A DNA stretch of 64,000 nucleotides from Steinernema hermaphroditum (GCA_030435675.1 CM059621.1:2046001-2110000); one strand, 5' to 3'; counted from the first letter of the stretch, positions 1 to 11,041 are shown. Notes: generated from the letters alone by a model not told the origin. A program made the numbers and translations.

Positions 1-1191
1 TTTGAGGGTTGCCTGCCTTTAGGTTTTGTTTTTTTTACTTTCTTTTTTCCTTTCTTTGCGGTTTGATATCACGGCAGACCTTCTGCTTACCACCTGCTTA
101 ACGGCTAGCCGTTCTGCTGCTCCGCCAGTGCGTAAACCGACCAATCGATTCATGAGACGGTTTAATTTCATTTTGTACAGGCGCAGAAACCGTATACGAA
201 CAATGAAACTGTCCATATGTGATAGCTTGTCTCTGTTCGTCTACGCTCCTTCGCACTGACAAGGAAGAAGGAAGGAAGAATTCAGCTGAGGATATTCCAT
301 CCTGCGATGAGCCCACTACGGCTAAATTGCCATGTCAGCTCAGTGGGTGATTAACGCAAAAATGCTTTGTCGTTCTCTATTTCTTTATTATTGTTTATAT
401 TATAGTTCATCGGCATCCGTCAAGACTTCTGATATTTTCATAACTAGCATATTATTCTATTCCCATCAGCTAAACAATGATGATTGTTCAGTTTTAATGG
501 CGTTCAAAACAAGAGACCAAATTCAGTATCTCTTCACATAATTGTTACCCTTAATCATAGTGCTCATTGTTAAACGCCCTTGCTGTACCACTACAAATAG
601 AGGATGTAATTTCGAGTAAAGGGCAGACAACTAAAGTGCAGTGCTCTCTTGAGGTCTTTCGGCTTATTTTCGTATCTACTTTCGGTTTGACCGTTGAGCA
701 GATCAGCTCCTTTTGGTAATTTTATAATTCCTCAGACGTCTAAAACTTTCGTCGAAAACATTGGATCCATTTACATTCCATTAGATGACGTATCCGTCGA
801 AGTATTTGCGGCCACTCCCCTCATCTCTCAGGCTACCACATACCACTACCACTATAATATCATTCGGCGATAGTATTTATCCTTTTGACAAGCTTTCTCT
901 TAACAAAAAACCGCTAAAACGTGTTTCGGGAGACTTTAAAATACTCAATTTAGTCGATTGAAGTTTTAAGCACTTGTTTTTGAGCGTAAAGTTCACGAAG
1001 TAAATCAACAACACTCCAACACCAAGTCCCCCTATCAACAAAGCGCGGACACTGGGACGGAAAAAAAAGCGGGAAATGTCCTAGGGGATATTGCGTTTTC
1101 GTTTTCATTAGTCCGTTATTCTTTGAGATCAATACGGTTGGTAATGTGAGACGGGGAAGTGTTTACGCTTCGCTTTTAGACATCAACAACC
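1..1191. other. Intergenic, no gene seen
   Basis: No reading frame with splice sites, signal peptide or recognisable motif was found on either strand. The open frames here are short and of random composition. It is the upstream region of the four-TM gene that starts at 1192. Confidence 0.5.
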
Positions 1192-3134
1192 ATGGCCGGT
1201 CAAGAGGAAAACGAGTTTAAATATGTGAGTTGCTGTTGCTGCAGGATACGCGTCAAGGTAAGTGCTACAACAGTAGTAAACAAGTCAATGGAATTGCATA
1301 TCTTTCGGTCGTAGGAATTTTATTTATTCTACGCAGGGTGGTGCCAGTGCTAAATAATGTTTGCTCCTAACGTTAGTTCATAGTCGATGCATTGGGGAAC
1401 GCCGTCGACCGAAAATCATTCATAAAAATGTACTTGTCCTTTTGGCTTCGCGTTCTATGTTCATGGAAATTTAAGACACTTCGAGAACGAAAAGGCTTTA
1501 GTGAAGCATTCTCGCAGGTGTGGCAACGATTTCATTATTGTATTAACATTCATGAAAAAGATTCATGAAAAAAAGATTCATGAAAAAATAGCGTTGCTAA
1601 GTCCGGAAACCTGGGAACCGCGCCATAATATGTGTTTAACCAGAGATGCAAAGTGAACCGGAGCCGAGCCGGCTCGGACCACCCGCCTCGCCTTGGCATA
1701 ATGCAATCGGAGCCGGCTCCGGCTCGGCTCACTTGGTTCCGAGCCCAACCCGAGCCGGGCCCCGCAGTGTATACCAGCGAAAATTCCGACCGTTCGCGGT
1801 AGCAGACGACGAGAGAACGAATGGTCGGAATTGTTCCTAGTATATATTGGGGCGGCCGTGAGCCGGCTCGGGTTTGGCTGGGAGCTAACCGAGCCGGAGC
1901 CGGCTCCGATTGCATCATCCCGAGCCGAGGGTGGTGGTCCCAGCCGGGCAAACGAGCCGGAGCCAGGATTTATCTCTGGTTTTGACGGAGCGTTTTGTTT
2001 GATTTGTGTCGGTCGGGTGGGCCGCTCACTCATTAAAAAGTAGGCTGAATGCACGCATCGCCCATTCAAGACGTTATGATGCTCGAAAACATTAAGGTTC
2101 GAGCCGCTATAAGAGTTCAAAATTGAGCCTACATTCTTTGTTGTCCACTACCGTTTGCATCGCAAACGGGATTGGGACCACAGATCTTCGCATATCGGTT
2201 TTTGGTTTCGGTCAGTCGGTAAAAGACACCGACAATTTTCGGACAGGCTACCGATTCAGTATTAACCGCAGATTTCGGTTAAACAATTATCCATTGGCCG
2301 AAACCGAAATTTCGGTTCCCTCATTTAGCTGATTTGGGCTATGAATGGTAGATTTGGATACCATTTGCCCTTTGGATATTGGTTCCCCACTGGTTACCCA
2401 AATGAGACTTTCTTATACGGCATTATACGGTCATAACCTTAAACGGTCATAATCTCAAACGACGACAGTGACGGTAACCGATATATGATGAGAATACGAC
2501 TTGTAGGGCGTCCTGTAGCTATTGATTATCCGAAACCGAGGATATTCCCAAATTAACGGAAACGGATTAAAGCTGACTGTTACCGAAACTGATCTCCTTC
2601 TCAAACCATTAAGTCTTGTTTCAGAGAGCCACGCTGTTCATAGCAGTGTTCACCCTTCTTGGAGGCCTTTACAACATCGGCAGCTTGCCGGACAAAGACA
2701 TCACGCTCAACTACAAGATCTTTCTAGCAGTCACAAACTCTGTCTGGTGCTTCTCGGCATTCCTAGCTGCAGTCGGTGTCTACAAACGGAATCCTTACGT
2801 GCTTGTGCCGTTTATGGTCATGTTGGTATGTTTATTGTAATGAGCAACTGAATCAACGACGCGCATAGATCATCGGCTGCATCACCCTCAGCATCGCCCT
2901 GATCTCTTCGGTCTTTTTTCAACTATTGCTCATAGAAACCAACAGTGAGACACCGATTTATAATTTGTAAATCGCCGATATCTTTCAGAAGAACCACCTC
3001 TAGACTGGGGTTCCCTCATAATTGTGACAGCGATCTCTTTACCATTCACCGTATGGTTCACGATCGTTACGCGACGGTGTCATCAGTACCTGAAAAGCCG
3101 TTATGTTAACCATATGGAACTGAACGAAATCTAA
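1192..3134 (+). CDS. Small four-transmembrane protein (LAPTM/DUF7027-like)
   Basis: Four exons can be joined: 1192-1257, 2625-2825, 2869-2944 and 2989-3134 (TAA), giving 162 residues with every junction in frame and GT-AG introns. The N-terminus is MAGQEENEFKYV followed by a cluster of four cysteines (CCCC) just before the first hydrophobic segment. Four TM segments follow at about residues 24-42, 53-73, 82-114 and 125-145, with a short charged C-tail. This layout (cysteine run, then four TMs in about 160 residues) is seen in nematode tetraspan families related to LAPTM-type endolysosomal proteins; I infer a membrane role but no reaction. Intron 1 is 1,367 bp and holds a hAT-type MITE (1641-1978) and a stretch of repeated CCGAAA/TTTCGG words at about 2190-2330; the other introns are about 43 nt. 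The family name is tentative; the gene model is fairly sure. Confidence 0.62.
1641..1978. mobile_element. Palindromic hAT-like MITE inside an intron
   Basis: The element begins CAGAGATGCAAAG and ends, on the opposite strand, CAGAGATAAATCC. The arms are GC-rich inverted copies of GAGCCGGAGCCGGCTC-type words, so most of the element can fold back on itself. The flanking octamers (TGTTTAAC and GTTTTGAC) match at five of eight positions, compatible with a decayed 8-bp target duplication. CAGNGATGGG-type ends and 8-bp duplications are typical of hAT elements. It has no coding capacity and lies in intron 1 of the four-TM gene. Confidence 0.55.
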
Positions 3135-4274
3135 AGGTTGCCGCACATGTTAAACGCGGTTTCCTGTGTTATCAAGTGTTACGTGTTCGGATATCGGTTT
3201 ATTTATTTGACTGAATTGTGTTTTATGTATAGAAAGTATACGAATCGAAATACAAGCCAGGAAAGAGCTAAAGAATTGCAAAAAATACGGCTATATTAAG
3301 AGCGTTTCATCGGCCCTGTCCCCATTCTCCCCAGCCTCGATTCCAGCCAATTCCCCATCAGCGGTTCCATCCGCCTCCCCAGTCATATCACCAACGATTT
3401 GATCAGATGCCAAATACTTCTTCTGCACACAGTTTGCACCTTTCCACTCCAATCCACTCCTCCACACTTTAACCACATCTTATTTCGAGTTGTACCTTCA
3501 TCAGGAGATCTCATGGTGTCACCAATTTCATGAGCCCGATGCTTTTGCTGAAAAAATAAACGTCCAAGCAATTTTAGTACAGCATTCTGTGATTCACCAT
3601 ACATACGACAAACACTGTCGAATTGGTGTTGTTGGTGGTGTGGGGGTTAAATTTTCACGTGCCATAAACGGCGTGAGTCACTCATTAAAAAAGCATTATG
3701 ACTGCACGAAATCTAGTTTGAACTATCTGCTCTGTGTGTATAAATGTGATGGATTATGAGCACAGAGCAGAGTGGATACATCCGTGAGTCATCACAGCGA
3801 TGGTTTGCTTATTATTTATTGCCTGTGACTAAATATTATGAACGGTTTACAAGGATAGGTGTAAAACCATGAAGACGGTTATCGATAAAGTACCACCCAA
3901 TAAAGGTTATCTTTACTATTTTCATTCATGGCTGTACAATTTAGACCATTTCCCTTTATGAACACCCCAAGGTGTGCAAGTTTCAGATTTCAAAGTATCG
4001 CAAATGCGTTTTTGCGATGTCCACTGTCGGTGATTTTATTTAGTTGTCATGATGTGCCACTCGCTGTTTGCTCACTTACAATGCATCCACTAAAGCACAA
4101 CTATTCTGACTCACTGTTCATATAATGTCGTCATGTCCCCTTGAGTGACTGGGTTAAAGTACACACTGTCATTCTTCCGAGATTGTTGACTTCTTGGAGT
4201 CTCTCTTCCTGCGGCTGCCGATCGGCAAAATCGATCACTTGGCAAACATGTTGACTTGAGAGCGACGGAGGCTG
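3135..4274. other. Intergenic, no gene seen
   Basis: Between the four-TM gene and the transthyretin-like gene. Frames at 3291-3604 (minus) and 3490-3759 (plus) overlap, have no homology I recognise and no splice context. Nothing else is supported. Confidence 0.45.
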
Positions 4275-4281
4275 TATAAAA
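4275..4281 (+). promoter_or_regulatory. TATA box of the transthyretin-like gene
   Basis: TATAAAA lies 107 bp before the ATG at 4388. It is the only TATA match just upstream of this gene. Confidence 0.45.
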
Positions 4282-4387
4282 AGAGAGCAAACGTCCGGCA
4301 CGCAACTGTTTCTGTTGTGCCATTCTCATCGCTGATGGCGCTCGGTGCCGTCCGGTTCCCTCAACTCAGTTCACCCTATTTCAGAAA

Positions 4388-4871
4388 ATGAAAACTGTTC
4401 TGGCCGTCGTATTCCTTGCCGCTGCCTGCTTCATGGTGGCAGAATCGGCCCTTGGTATTGGCCGCACACAAAGCGCGGGAGTCCGCGGAATCCTCACCTG
4501 CAATGGAAAACCTGAGCGCAATGTAAAGGTGAAGCTCTACGACGACGACAGGGGAATCGGTCTCGACGACAAAATGGCTGAAGGAAGGACGGACTCTCAG
4601 GGACGATTCGAGCTTATTGGACATGAAACTGAGATTACCAACATCGACCCGAAGCTTAACATCTACCACGATTGCGAGGATGGAATGAAGGTGAATGATA
4701 CCATATAATTATCATCTATACTTTCTTTGTCAGCCTTGCCAGCGCAAGATTTCTATCATGATTCCCGATAGCTACATCTCCAGTGGAAAGGTGCCTAAGC
4801 GAATCTATGACGCCGGACAGATCGAGCTCTCTGGAAAATTCAAGGGAGAAACTCGAGATTGTTTGAACTAA
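4388..4871 (+). CDS. Transthyretin-like (TTL/DUF290) secreted protein
   Basis: Exons 4388-4690 and 4734-4871 (TAA) give 146 residues, the normal size for the nematode TTL family. Residues 1-20 are a clear signal peptide. The family hallmark follows at residues 26-42: RTQSAGVRG, then LTCNGKP. The pattern of four mature cysteines (C38, C96, C103, C144) is typical of TTL proteins, which fold as a transthyretin-like beta-sandwich. The intron is 43 nt and falls just before the PCQRK segment. TTL proteins are secreted, extracellular and very numerous in nematodes; individual members have been tied to engulfment, neurons or parasitic secretions, but this sequence does not show which role applies. 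The start is fixed by the signal peptide and the AAAATG context. Family assignment is secure. Confidence 0.92.
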
Positions 4872-5109
4872 GAAAAAGATTTCGTTATTATTTCTGTGTA
4901 TGTGTATTGCATAGATACAATGAAAAAAGGATATTCGAACATGCATTACATTGACACTGTTTGTTCAAAATGGTTCGCTGTATTGCTGTGTCCACAAATT
5001 CTCCTAAAGGTCTGGCTCTATTACTGAGAAGTTTCATTATCATCTTTCAAAAATATTTAAGATCTGTCAGAATCATGGAATTTGCTATGGAAAAATGTCA
5101 TGGGTTGGT

Positions 5110-5510
5110 ATAAAACATGGATGGATGGGAAAACATGGGCAGTGTAATCGCAGCGGGACCCACTTCATGAAAGCCTGATTTTCATTTTTTTTATTATCAT
5201 TTATGCAAAGCCATGGAAAACCACGGATAGCCCATGTACGCCCATGTACAGCCAAGAACAGCTGATGGACGGTCATGGAAAGTCCTGGAAAGCCATGGAC
5301 AGCCCTGGACAGCCCACGGACGCTCATGGACATGGACAGAAAACATGGACAGGGCAATCGTGGCGGGACCCAATCCATGGAAGCCTCTATTCTCACTTTT
5401 TTTTTACTTTTTTTTTCATTTCCAGTCATGGATCGCCATGGACAGGCCATGGACGGTTATGGATCGTCATGGAAAGTCATGGAAAGCCATGGACAGCTTA
5501 TGGACGGCCC
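5110..5510 (+). repeat. Minisatellite built on ATGGACAGCC words
   Basis: From about 5210 the sequence is an irregular tandem array of 9-12 bp words such as CATGGACAGCC and ATGGACGGTC. It is embedded in a larger direct duplication: the stretch at about 5130-5200 recurs at about 5340-5430 (both contain GGCGGGACCCA or CAGCGGGACCCA followed by a T-rich run). An inverted version of the array lies at 7085-7285 beyond the Tc1-like element. Confidence 0.7.
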
Positions 5511-5641
5511 GCTGCCGACTGTAAGGCGCAGTATGCGCAATACTAGCATAGATAAGGGGTCAATTGTATCGCCTTGTATCAAGCCGAATATGACGGCCGT
5601 TGACCGTCCGTGAAGCTGGCGCCTTTCAGGGTGACCTAATA

Positions 5642-7064
5642 CAGTGCGTCCAGTAATGATACGTCCACCTCTTTTTTCTCGCATATCTCGCGATTAACGA
5701 ACTTTGACAAACTGTAACATCCACCATTTGAAAGAGCAGCCAAAATAACGGTACTTAGCATAGAACGTTCGGAGTTCGGTGTTGGAGGTTGGTGAAAAAA
5801 ATATGGTTTTTTTAAAAATAGGCCCAGATTGCTGTCCAGAAATGATACGTCCACCCAACGAAAAATTCGCTGTTTTCTGTTTTTTGCGTTCGTTTTGCTT
5901 CAGGTTCACTGTTATTCATAATTCTACGGTGTTCCAGGGTTGTTTCTCAAATGATAGGCCGTTCCACTTGCTTAACAGAGGTCGAAAAAGAGCATATTGT
6001 AGTCCTCCATGCCGAATACCTATCTAGCCGTCAAACTGCGTAAATTTTCTTCGCAAACAGCTTCCAAACCACGCAAAACACCGTTATCTGCGTCGAGAAT
6101 TACATAGGTGCACAAGTGAGATCATTTAAGCGTTTATGGGCATCACTTGCCCTTCAAAACGTAGAACCCCAACTTGACCTGTTTTCTTGCCCGGGTCCTG
6201 GAACGATCCGGAATACGGTATTTTCGGCCTTTTTCATCGCTATCACGTTTTAGAGCGTATGCGAAAACCCTCCATATGTTTTATTCCTTGGAAAATGGAG
6301 TACTTTTCAAAATATTTGTGGATCTTGAAAAATCCCATGAAAAACTGCCTTTTTCCATTGTAAATTCCATGGTACGTGGAATATCGTGAAATACGTTGAA
6401 AGATACATCATTTTTCATGGAATAAAACATATGGAGGGTTTTCGCATACGCTCTAAAACGTGGTGGCGATGAAAAAAGCCGAAAATACCGTATTCCAGAT
6501 CGTTCTGGGACCCGAACAAGAATGCAGGTCAAGTTGGGGTCTTAAGTTTTGAACTGGAAGTGATGCCGAGAAGCACTTAAATAATCTCATTTGTGTGCCT
6601 GTGTGATTCTCGACACGTAAAACGGTGGTTTGCATGGTTTGGGGGCTATTGGTGAGGAGGATTTACACAATTGGACGCGTAAATAAGTATTCGGCATGGA
6701 GCACTACAATTTGGCCTTTTACGACATCTTTTGAGCAAGTGGAACGGCCTATCATTTGAGAAACAACCCTGGAACACCGTAGAATTATGAATAACAGTGA
6801 ACCTGAAGCAAAACGAACGCAAAAAACAGAAAACAGCGAATTATTCGTTGGGTGGACGTATCATTTCTGGACAGCAATCTGGGCCTATTTTTAAAAAAAC
6901 CATATTTTTTTCACCAACCTCCAACACCGAACTCCGAACGTTCTATGCTAAGTACCGTTATTTTGGTTGCTCTTTCAAATGGTGGATGTTACAGTTTGTC
7001 AAAGTTCGTTAATCGCGAGATATGCGAGAAAAAAGAGGTGGACGTATCATTACTGGACGCACTG
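5642..7064. mobile_element. Long palindromic Tc1/mariner-type element
   Basis: The element starts CAGTGCGTCCAGTAATG and ends with the exact reverse complement, flanked by TA on each side (5640-5641 and 7065-7066), the signature of Tc1/mariner insertion. The arms are long: 5642-5975 and about 6735-7064 are near-perfect inverted copies, and a second inverted pair lies inside (about 6165-6300 and 6415-6540). The whole 1,423 bp can therefore form a foldback with a centre near 6355. It has no transposase frame, so it is non-autonomous. Confidence 0.82.
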
Positions 7065-7084
7065 TAGGCGCCTTTTTCAACATT

Positions 7085-7285
7085 CCATGAGCTGTCCATG
7101 GGTTGTCCATAGCTTTCCATTACCGTCGGTGACCGTCCATGACCATCCATGAGCTTTCTATGTCCATGGCTGTCCATGAGCTGTCCATGAGCTGTCCATG
7201 GGTTGTCCATAGCTTTTCATTACTGTCCATGACCGTCCATGACCGTCCATAAGCTGTCCATGGCTGTCCGTGAGTTGTCTAAAGC
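7085..7285 (-). repeat. Inverted copy of the ATGGACAGCC minisatellite
   Basis: Irregular tandem words such as GGCTGTCCATGAG and GACCGTCCATGAC. These are the reverse complement of the array at 5210-5510, so the two arrays flank the palindromic element in opposite orientation. Confidence 0.7.
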
Positions 7286-7631
7286 CGTGGCTGACGGGGA
7301 AGCCGTTCGAGGAAGGCACCAGTGGTACGGTTCTCAAAGACGCAGACATAGAACAGGAGGCCGTGTTGAGAACCAGGTCCGTCTCTAAAAGTCGTATAGT
7401 AGACCGCACAGACACTGACCTTAACAGAACGATACCGGCCGATCATAGACCGTATCGACACCGACCCTTGCAGACCGTAACGACACATTAATAATCTTTT
7501 TACCGTCACCTTTTTATTCCAAATAGGCACACAAAAATCCCCAGCGTATGCTCCGAAAAATAATTCCCCATACAATTCAAGCATTATTAAATATGCGTTC
7601 CAAATATCTTGAAGACCCTTTATCCATCCGC
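7286..7631. other. Intergenic, no gene seen
   Basis: Contains CGATACC/GACCGTA-like words at 7420-7480 but no supported feature. Confidence 0.45.
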
Positions 7632-8624
7632 TCATTTGTGTTTACAGGGGCACCAGGGGCATTTCTTGGCTGGAACGCAGAATCCACGGATGCAGTGATG
7701 GTGTGGAGGACAGTCCTTCACCTTATTGCCTAAATATAACGGTTACTTCCGTTTTGTGGCTTTCAACTTACAGCGGTGTCGTGGAGTCGTGTGCTTCGGC
7801 GTATGGGGAGAAGTGTGCTTCGGGGTGTGAGGCGTTGTGTGCTTCGGCGTATGGGGAGAAGTGTGTTTCGGGGTGTGGGGCGTGGTGTGCTTCGGCGTAT
7901 GGGGAGAAGTGTGCTTCGGGGTGTGGGGAGAAGTGTGTTTCGGGGTGTGGGGCGTTGTGTGCTTAGGGGTGTGGGGAGAAGTGTGTTTCGGGGTGTGGGG
8001 CGTTGTGTGCTTCGGGGTGTGGGGAGAAGTGTGTTTCGGGGTGTGGGGCGTGGTGTGCTTCGGGGTGTGGGGAGAAGTGTGTTTCGGGGTGTGGGGCGTG
8101 GTGTGCTTCGGGGTGTGGGGAGAAGTGTGTTTCGGGGTGTGGGGCGTTGTGTGCTTAGGGGTGTGGGGAGAAGTGTGTTTCGGGGTGTGGGGCGTTGTGT
8201 GCTTAGGGGTATGAGTAGTACGGTTACGGGGAGTGGTGTGTTTAGGAGTGGTGTGTTTAGGCGTGCTGTGCTTAGGCGTGCTGTGTTTAGGAGTGGTGTG
8301 CTTAGGCGTCGATGGTTTTGGCGTTGAATGCTTAGGCGTCGACGGTTTTGGTGTTGAATGCTTGGGTGTCGATGGTTTTGGCGTTGAATGTGGAGGAGTC
8401 GAGGGTTTTGGCGTTGAATGCTTATGCGTCGAGGGTTTTGGCGTGGAATGTGGAGGTGTTGTGACTTTGGGGGTGTGATGAGTGGTCGCATTATGAGCGG
8501 GTGTTGTTACCCGTGGAGTAGTATTTGGTGGAGGGGCTGCCACCACTATGGTTAAGAAACCCTGAAATATCAACAATAGAATTTGGTTGAATTTACTGGA
8601 TACCAATAGAAGAAGTAACTTCAT
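7632..8624 (-). CDS. Secreted His/Thr/Pro-repeat protein with C-terminal cysteine module
   Basis: Read on the minus strand: exon 1 8604-8624 (MKLLLLL), exon 2 7772-8561, exon 3 7632-7729 (TGA), 302 residues. Residues 1-20 form a signal peptide ending in VVAA. About 240 residues follow of Thr/Pro/His/Lys repeats; early units are STPKPSTPKH-like and later ones are HTPKHTSP/HTPKHTTP, about 8 residues (24 bp) each. Dense Thr/Ser suggests O-glycosylation, and the regular histidines could bind metal; both are inferences. The second intron splits a cysteine codon after its T (T|GC), and exon 3 encodes the module NKVKDCPPHHHCIRGFC plus CPWCPC. The same 7-codon first exon with a phase-0 intron and the same module are found in four other genes of this cluster. 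A frame crossing exon 2 without splicing ends early and loses the module, so the spliced model is preferred. Confidence 0.78.
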
Positions 8625-8678
8625 AGCTGCTACAGACGGAACGAGGAAGAAACTGAATGATACGTACTGTCTAGGTCC

Positions 8679-8686
8679 CTTATATA
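8679..8686 (-). promoter_or_regulatory. TATA box of the His/Thr/Pro-repeat gene
   Basis: TATATAAG on the minus strand, 55 bp before the ATG at 8624. It matches the position of TATA boxes before the other cluster genes. Confidence 0.5.
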
Positions 8687-9124
8687 TCAATCTACGATAG
8701 TGACCTTTATCTGAAGGGATTTGTCGATATTGTCAACAGAAAGATTAAAAGACCATGCTTTGCCTCGAATATTTTTCTAAATTTGGATACTTAACATAAA
8801 ATATAAAGAATTTACCATATACTTATTTGTAGAATATGAGTTAGTCGTTTCATATTCGGTGCTAGTCATGAATTTTGGCTTGTAATTTACTAAAAAGTTG
8901 ACTTTGCTACGTGAAAGACTAAAGCATAAAGAATTAGTGGTGTTGACGCCGAAGATGAGGAAGTGTGATGTCTGTGCGGATTTATAGCAAAAGGATTATA
9001 ATGCACACTCGACAAAAGGTGGTACGGTAACCTGTTTACAAATTTTGCAAAATTTTGATTCCGACGAAAAGAATTTAGACCAAAGGCTGAATATCGTGAT
9101 CATATCCAGGCCACGCCTGATGCA
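8687..9124. other. Divergent intergenic region between two cluster genes
   Basis: AT-rich 440 bp between the minus-strand repeat gene and the plus-strand small gene. It must hold both promoters; apart from the two TATA boxes I see no defined element. Confidence 0.45.
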
Positions 9125-9132
9125 TATAAAAA
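9125..9132 (+). promoter_or_regulatory. TATA box of the small cysteine-module gene
   Basis: TATAAAAA, 32-39 bp before the ATG at 9164. Confidence 0.55.
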
Positions 9133-9163
9133 CCGACTCTGCAGAGAATAGACATGTGCCAAG

Positions 9164-9522
9164 ATGTGGACTAAACTTTGCTTGGTAAGGATGAAATCCA
9201 CATTCTTCTCAGCTTGTTTTTTCAGCTGTTCCTTGTTGTGGGAATTGGACTCGCCGATGTAAATATCGATGAAGCTTTGAAGGTTCAGGCGGAATTGGAC
9301 AAGAAAGACATTGCGCCCATCTTGAGAGAGATCGGAATCATCATCCCTCCCATATCGTGTATTGCTAATAATCAGTGCCATGGCATAAGTGCGTTTTTAG
9401 GCAAGGACGTTGACTGCGCTAAAGGATTCAAGTGCATCTTGGGGCAGTGTGTCTGTCTGAAATGCTGCCGTCGCTGCTGCTGTAATGACGACGATGATGA
9501 TGACCATCACGGCAAGGATTAA
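9164..9522 (+). CDS. Small secreted cysteine-module protein
   Basis: Exon 1 9164-9184 encodes MWTKLCL; exon 2 9226-9522 (TAA) continues LFLVVGIGLADV, completing a signal peptide. Total 105 residues. After a short acidic/helical stretch (about residues 19-45) comes a cysteine-rich half: SCIANNQC, then DCAKGFKCILGQCVCLKCC and RRCCC, ending in an Asp/His tail (DDDDDDHHGKD). DCAKGFKCILGQCVC aligns with CADGFVCFDGRCICV of the gene at 17215 and with the modules at 7632, 10546 and 12242. Here the module is not split by an intron. The first intron is 41 nt and in phase 0 after seven codons, as in the other four genes. The module resembles the EB module of nematode secreted and membrane proteins. No catalytic motif is seen, and the function is unknown. 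Confidence 0.8.
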
Positions 9523-10545
9523 TTGTAATCGATATACCGTACGTTGGCGCTGTGACCGAAAATATGCGCATGGATATTATTTTTTTAAACTAATTGGGGT
9601 AGATAATAAAAGGTGTATGGAAGCGGCTGTCTGTTTCGGCGAGAGATGCGAACCAGTTCACTGGATCCCGATGTTTTCTTGGCTCGCAATGGAATAGTGT
9701 TTGGAGGACGACCGTACTGACGAAAGTTGCAGTCCAGGAGCGCAACTCACTCCAGCCGAAGTTTCAATGCCGAAGCCTGTCATGGAGTCTTTTATTTTGT
9801 GTCCGCGGCGCTCGGCTGGGTCATAGGTCTGTGAGTAAGCGGTGGCTCTCGAACGGTTCTTGTGCATAACGATGGACCAGAGCTGCTACTGCCTTTGAAA
9901 CTGTTTGAAACATGCGAATAGATCACTCATTTATTATCGTTTCACCGGAACATTCACCGGAATATTAACGTTTCACCGGAACATCACACTAGCCAGGAAT
10001 CTGATCACCATAGCTCCGCCATCCGCGACCCCTATACTCAAGCTGAAAATTGCAGTTCCGCACCCTGCACGTCATACGAACCGAGAACGGTTTTTCTTTC
10101 CGTTCGCTAAACGCATCCGCCGCTCTTCGACTTGATTCAGATGTTCTATTCTAGTATTCTTTCCTATACGTTCTGACATCTGGGCTTTCGGGGCAAACGA
10201 TCATGATTGGTTTGTATAAAGAAAAAAAGCTGGCTGGTTTAGGTTTAGATTTACACTTTTAAAGGTTAAAGGTTGGTTCACATTTTTTACTTTTCGGTTC
10301 GTAGGTGGCAAGCACAGCAGACAAACAGGTTGGTATTGGGACTGTTCAAATACTGTGTCCATGAATTACAGAGGGCCTCTGCCATGGTAGCAAACGTGCA
10401 TAATGCCATGCGAGATCGCTCTCGTAGAGACATTTTTGGGGTGCATCTACGCACTGCTTTGCATCTTATATACGCAAATACTCAATATAAATCACACATA
10501 GCAAATGGCAAATATCATGACAAATCTTCAATAACTTCACTGTGC
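9523..10545. other. Intergenic, no gene seen
   Basis: Repeated TTTCACCGGAA words at 9943-9985. A short frame at about 9610-9697 (RCMEAAVCFGERCEP) has a cysteine spacing close to, but not matching, the cluster module; I do not call it. Confidence 0.4.
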
Positions 10546-11041
10546 TTAAAGAGGAATTGGAGGGCATCCCGGGCATGGAAACATCCTTATGCAGATTCCA
10601 AGGTTGCAGATGAAGCCTTTAGGACACGGAGGGCCTAAATAACTCCTTCAGTCACCCATCACACTACGGGAACGCTACATTCAGGAAAGATCTTCACGCA
10701 ATATCTTCCAAGGATGCATTTGTAGCCCGGACGACATGGCGGACCTGAAACAGTCACCAGTAAAACGACTAGTGAAATAATATATGCAATACAGGTTGGG
10801 ATCTTCTGACATTGTCCGTTAACGCACACGTAGCCTGGCGGGCAAGGGTGTAGGTTGCCTGAAATAGCTTCTGAACGCTAGGATATAGTATGTGCCACTT
10901 GCAATTCGGAGGCGGCGTAGGAATATGAGTGGGACAGTTCGGTGGAGTTGCACCATCGAGTGCCGCAAAGAGACCAATCTATAGCAAGCACATAATCTTT
11001 CCTTAGAATCTAGCAGATACCAGGAGCAATATGCGGAACAT
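10546..11041 (-). CDS. Secreted protein of three tandem cysteine (EB-like) modules
   Basis: Minus-strand exons: 11021-11041 (MFRILLL), 10903-10978, 10793-10858, 10679-10744 and 10546-10634 (TAA), 105 residues. The signal peptide ends IGLFAALDGA; a short Pro/Thr linker follows. Each later exon encodes one module: CNLHPCPPGYVCVNGQC, then PPCRPGYKCILGRYC, then PPCPKGFICNLGIC, finishing FPCPGCPP. The introns flanking each module are phase 1 and split the leading cysteine codon (T|GC or T|GT), the same junction seen in the other cluster genes, so modules can be gained or lost without shifting frame. Intron 2 would use a GC donor (gcaagt, the usual GC-AG consensus). The alternative is a GT donor 51 bp earlier, after LDG, which drops the linker. 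Introns are 42-48 nt. The pattern C-P-x-G-[FY]-x-C-x2-G-x-C is EB-like. No frame longer than 40 codons covers this gene, so automatic ORF calling would miss it. Confidence 0.7.

Noticed and set aside
3291..3604. Minus-strand acidic frame (GEADGTADGELAG)
   Set aside because: No start or splice context and no homology recognised.
5085..5613. Proteins of MDxHGKSW-type repeats in the minisatellite
   Set aside because: Repeat readable in several frames on both strands, irregular unit length, no coding context.
7776..8478. Long plus-strand frames opposite the His/Thr/Pro-repeat gene
   Set aside because: They are antisense products of the 24-bp repeat; the minus strand has the signal peptide, splice sites and module.
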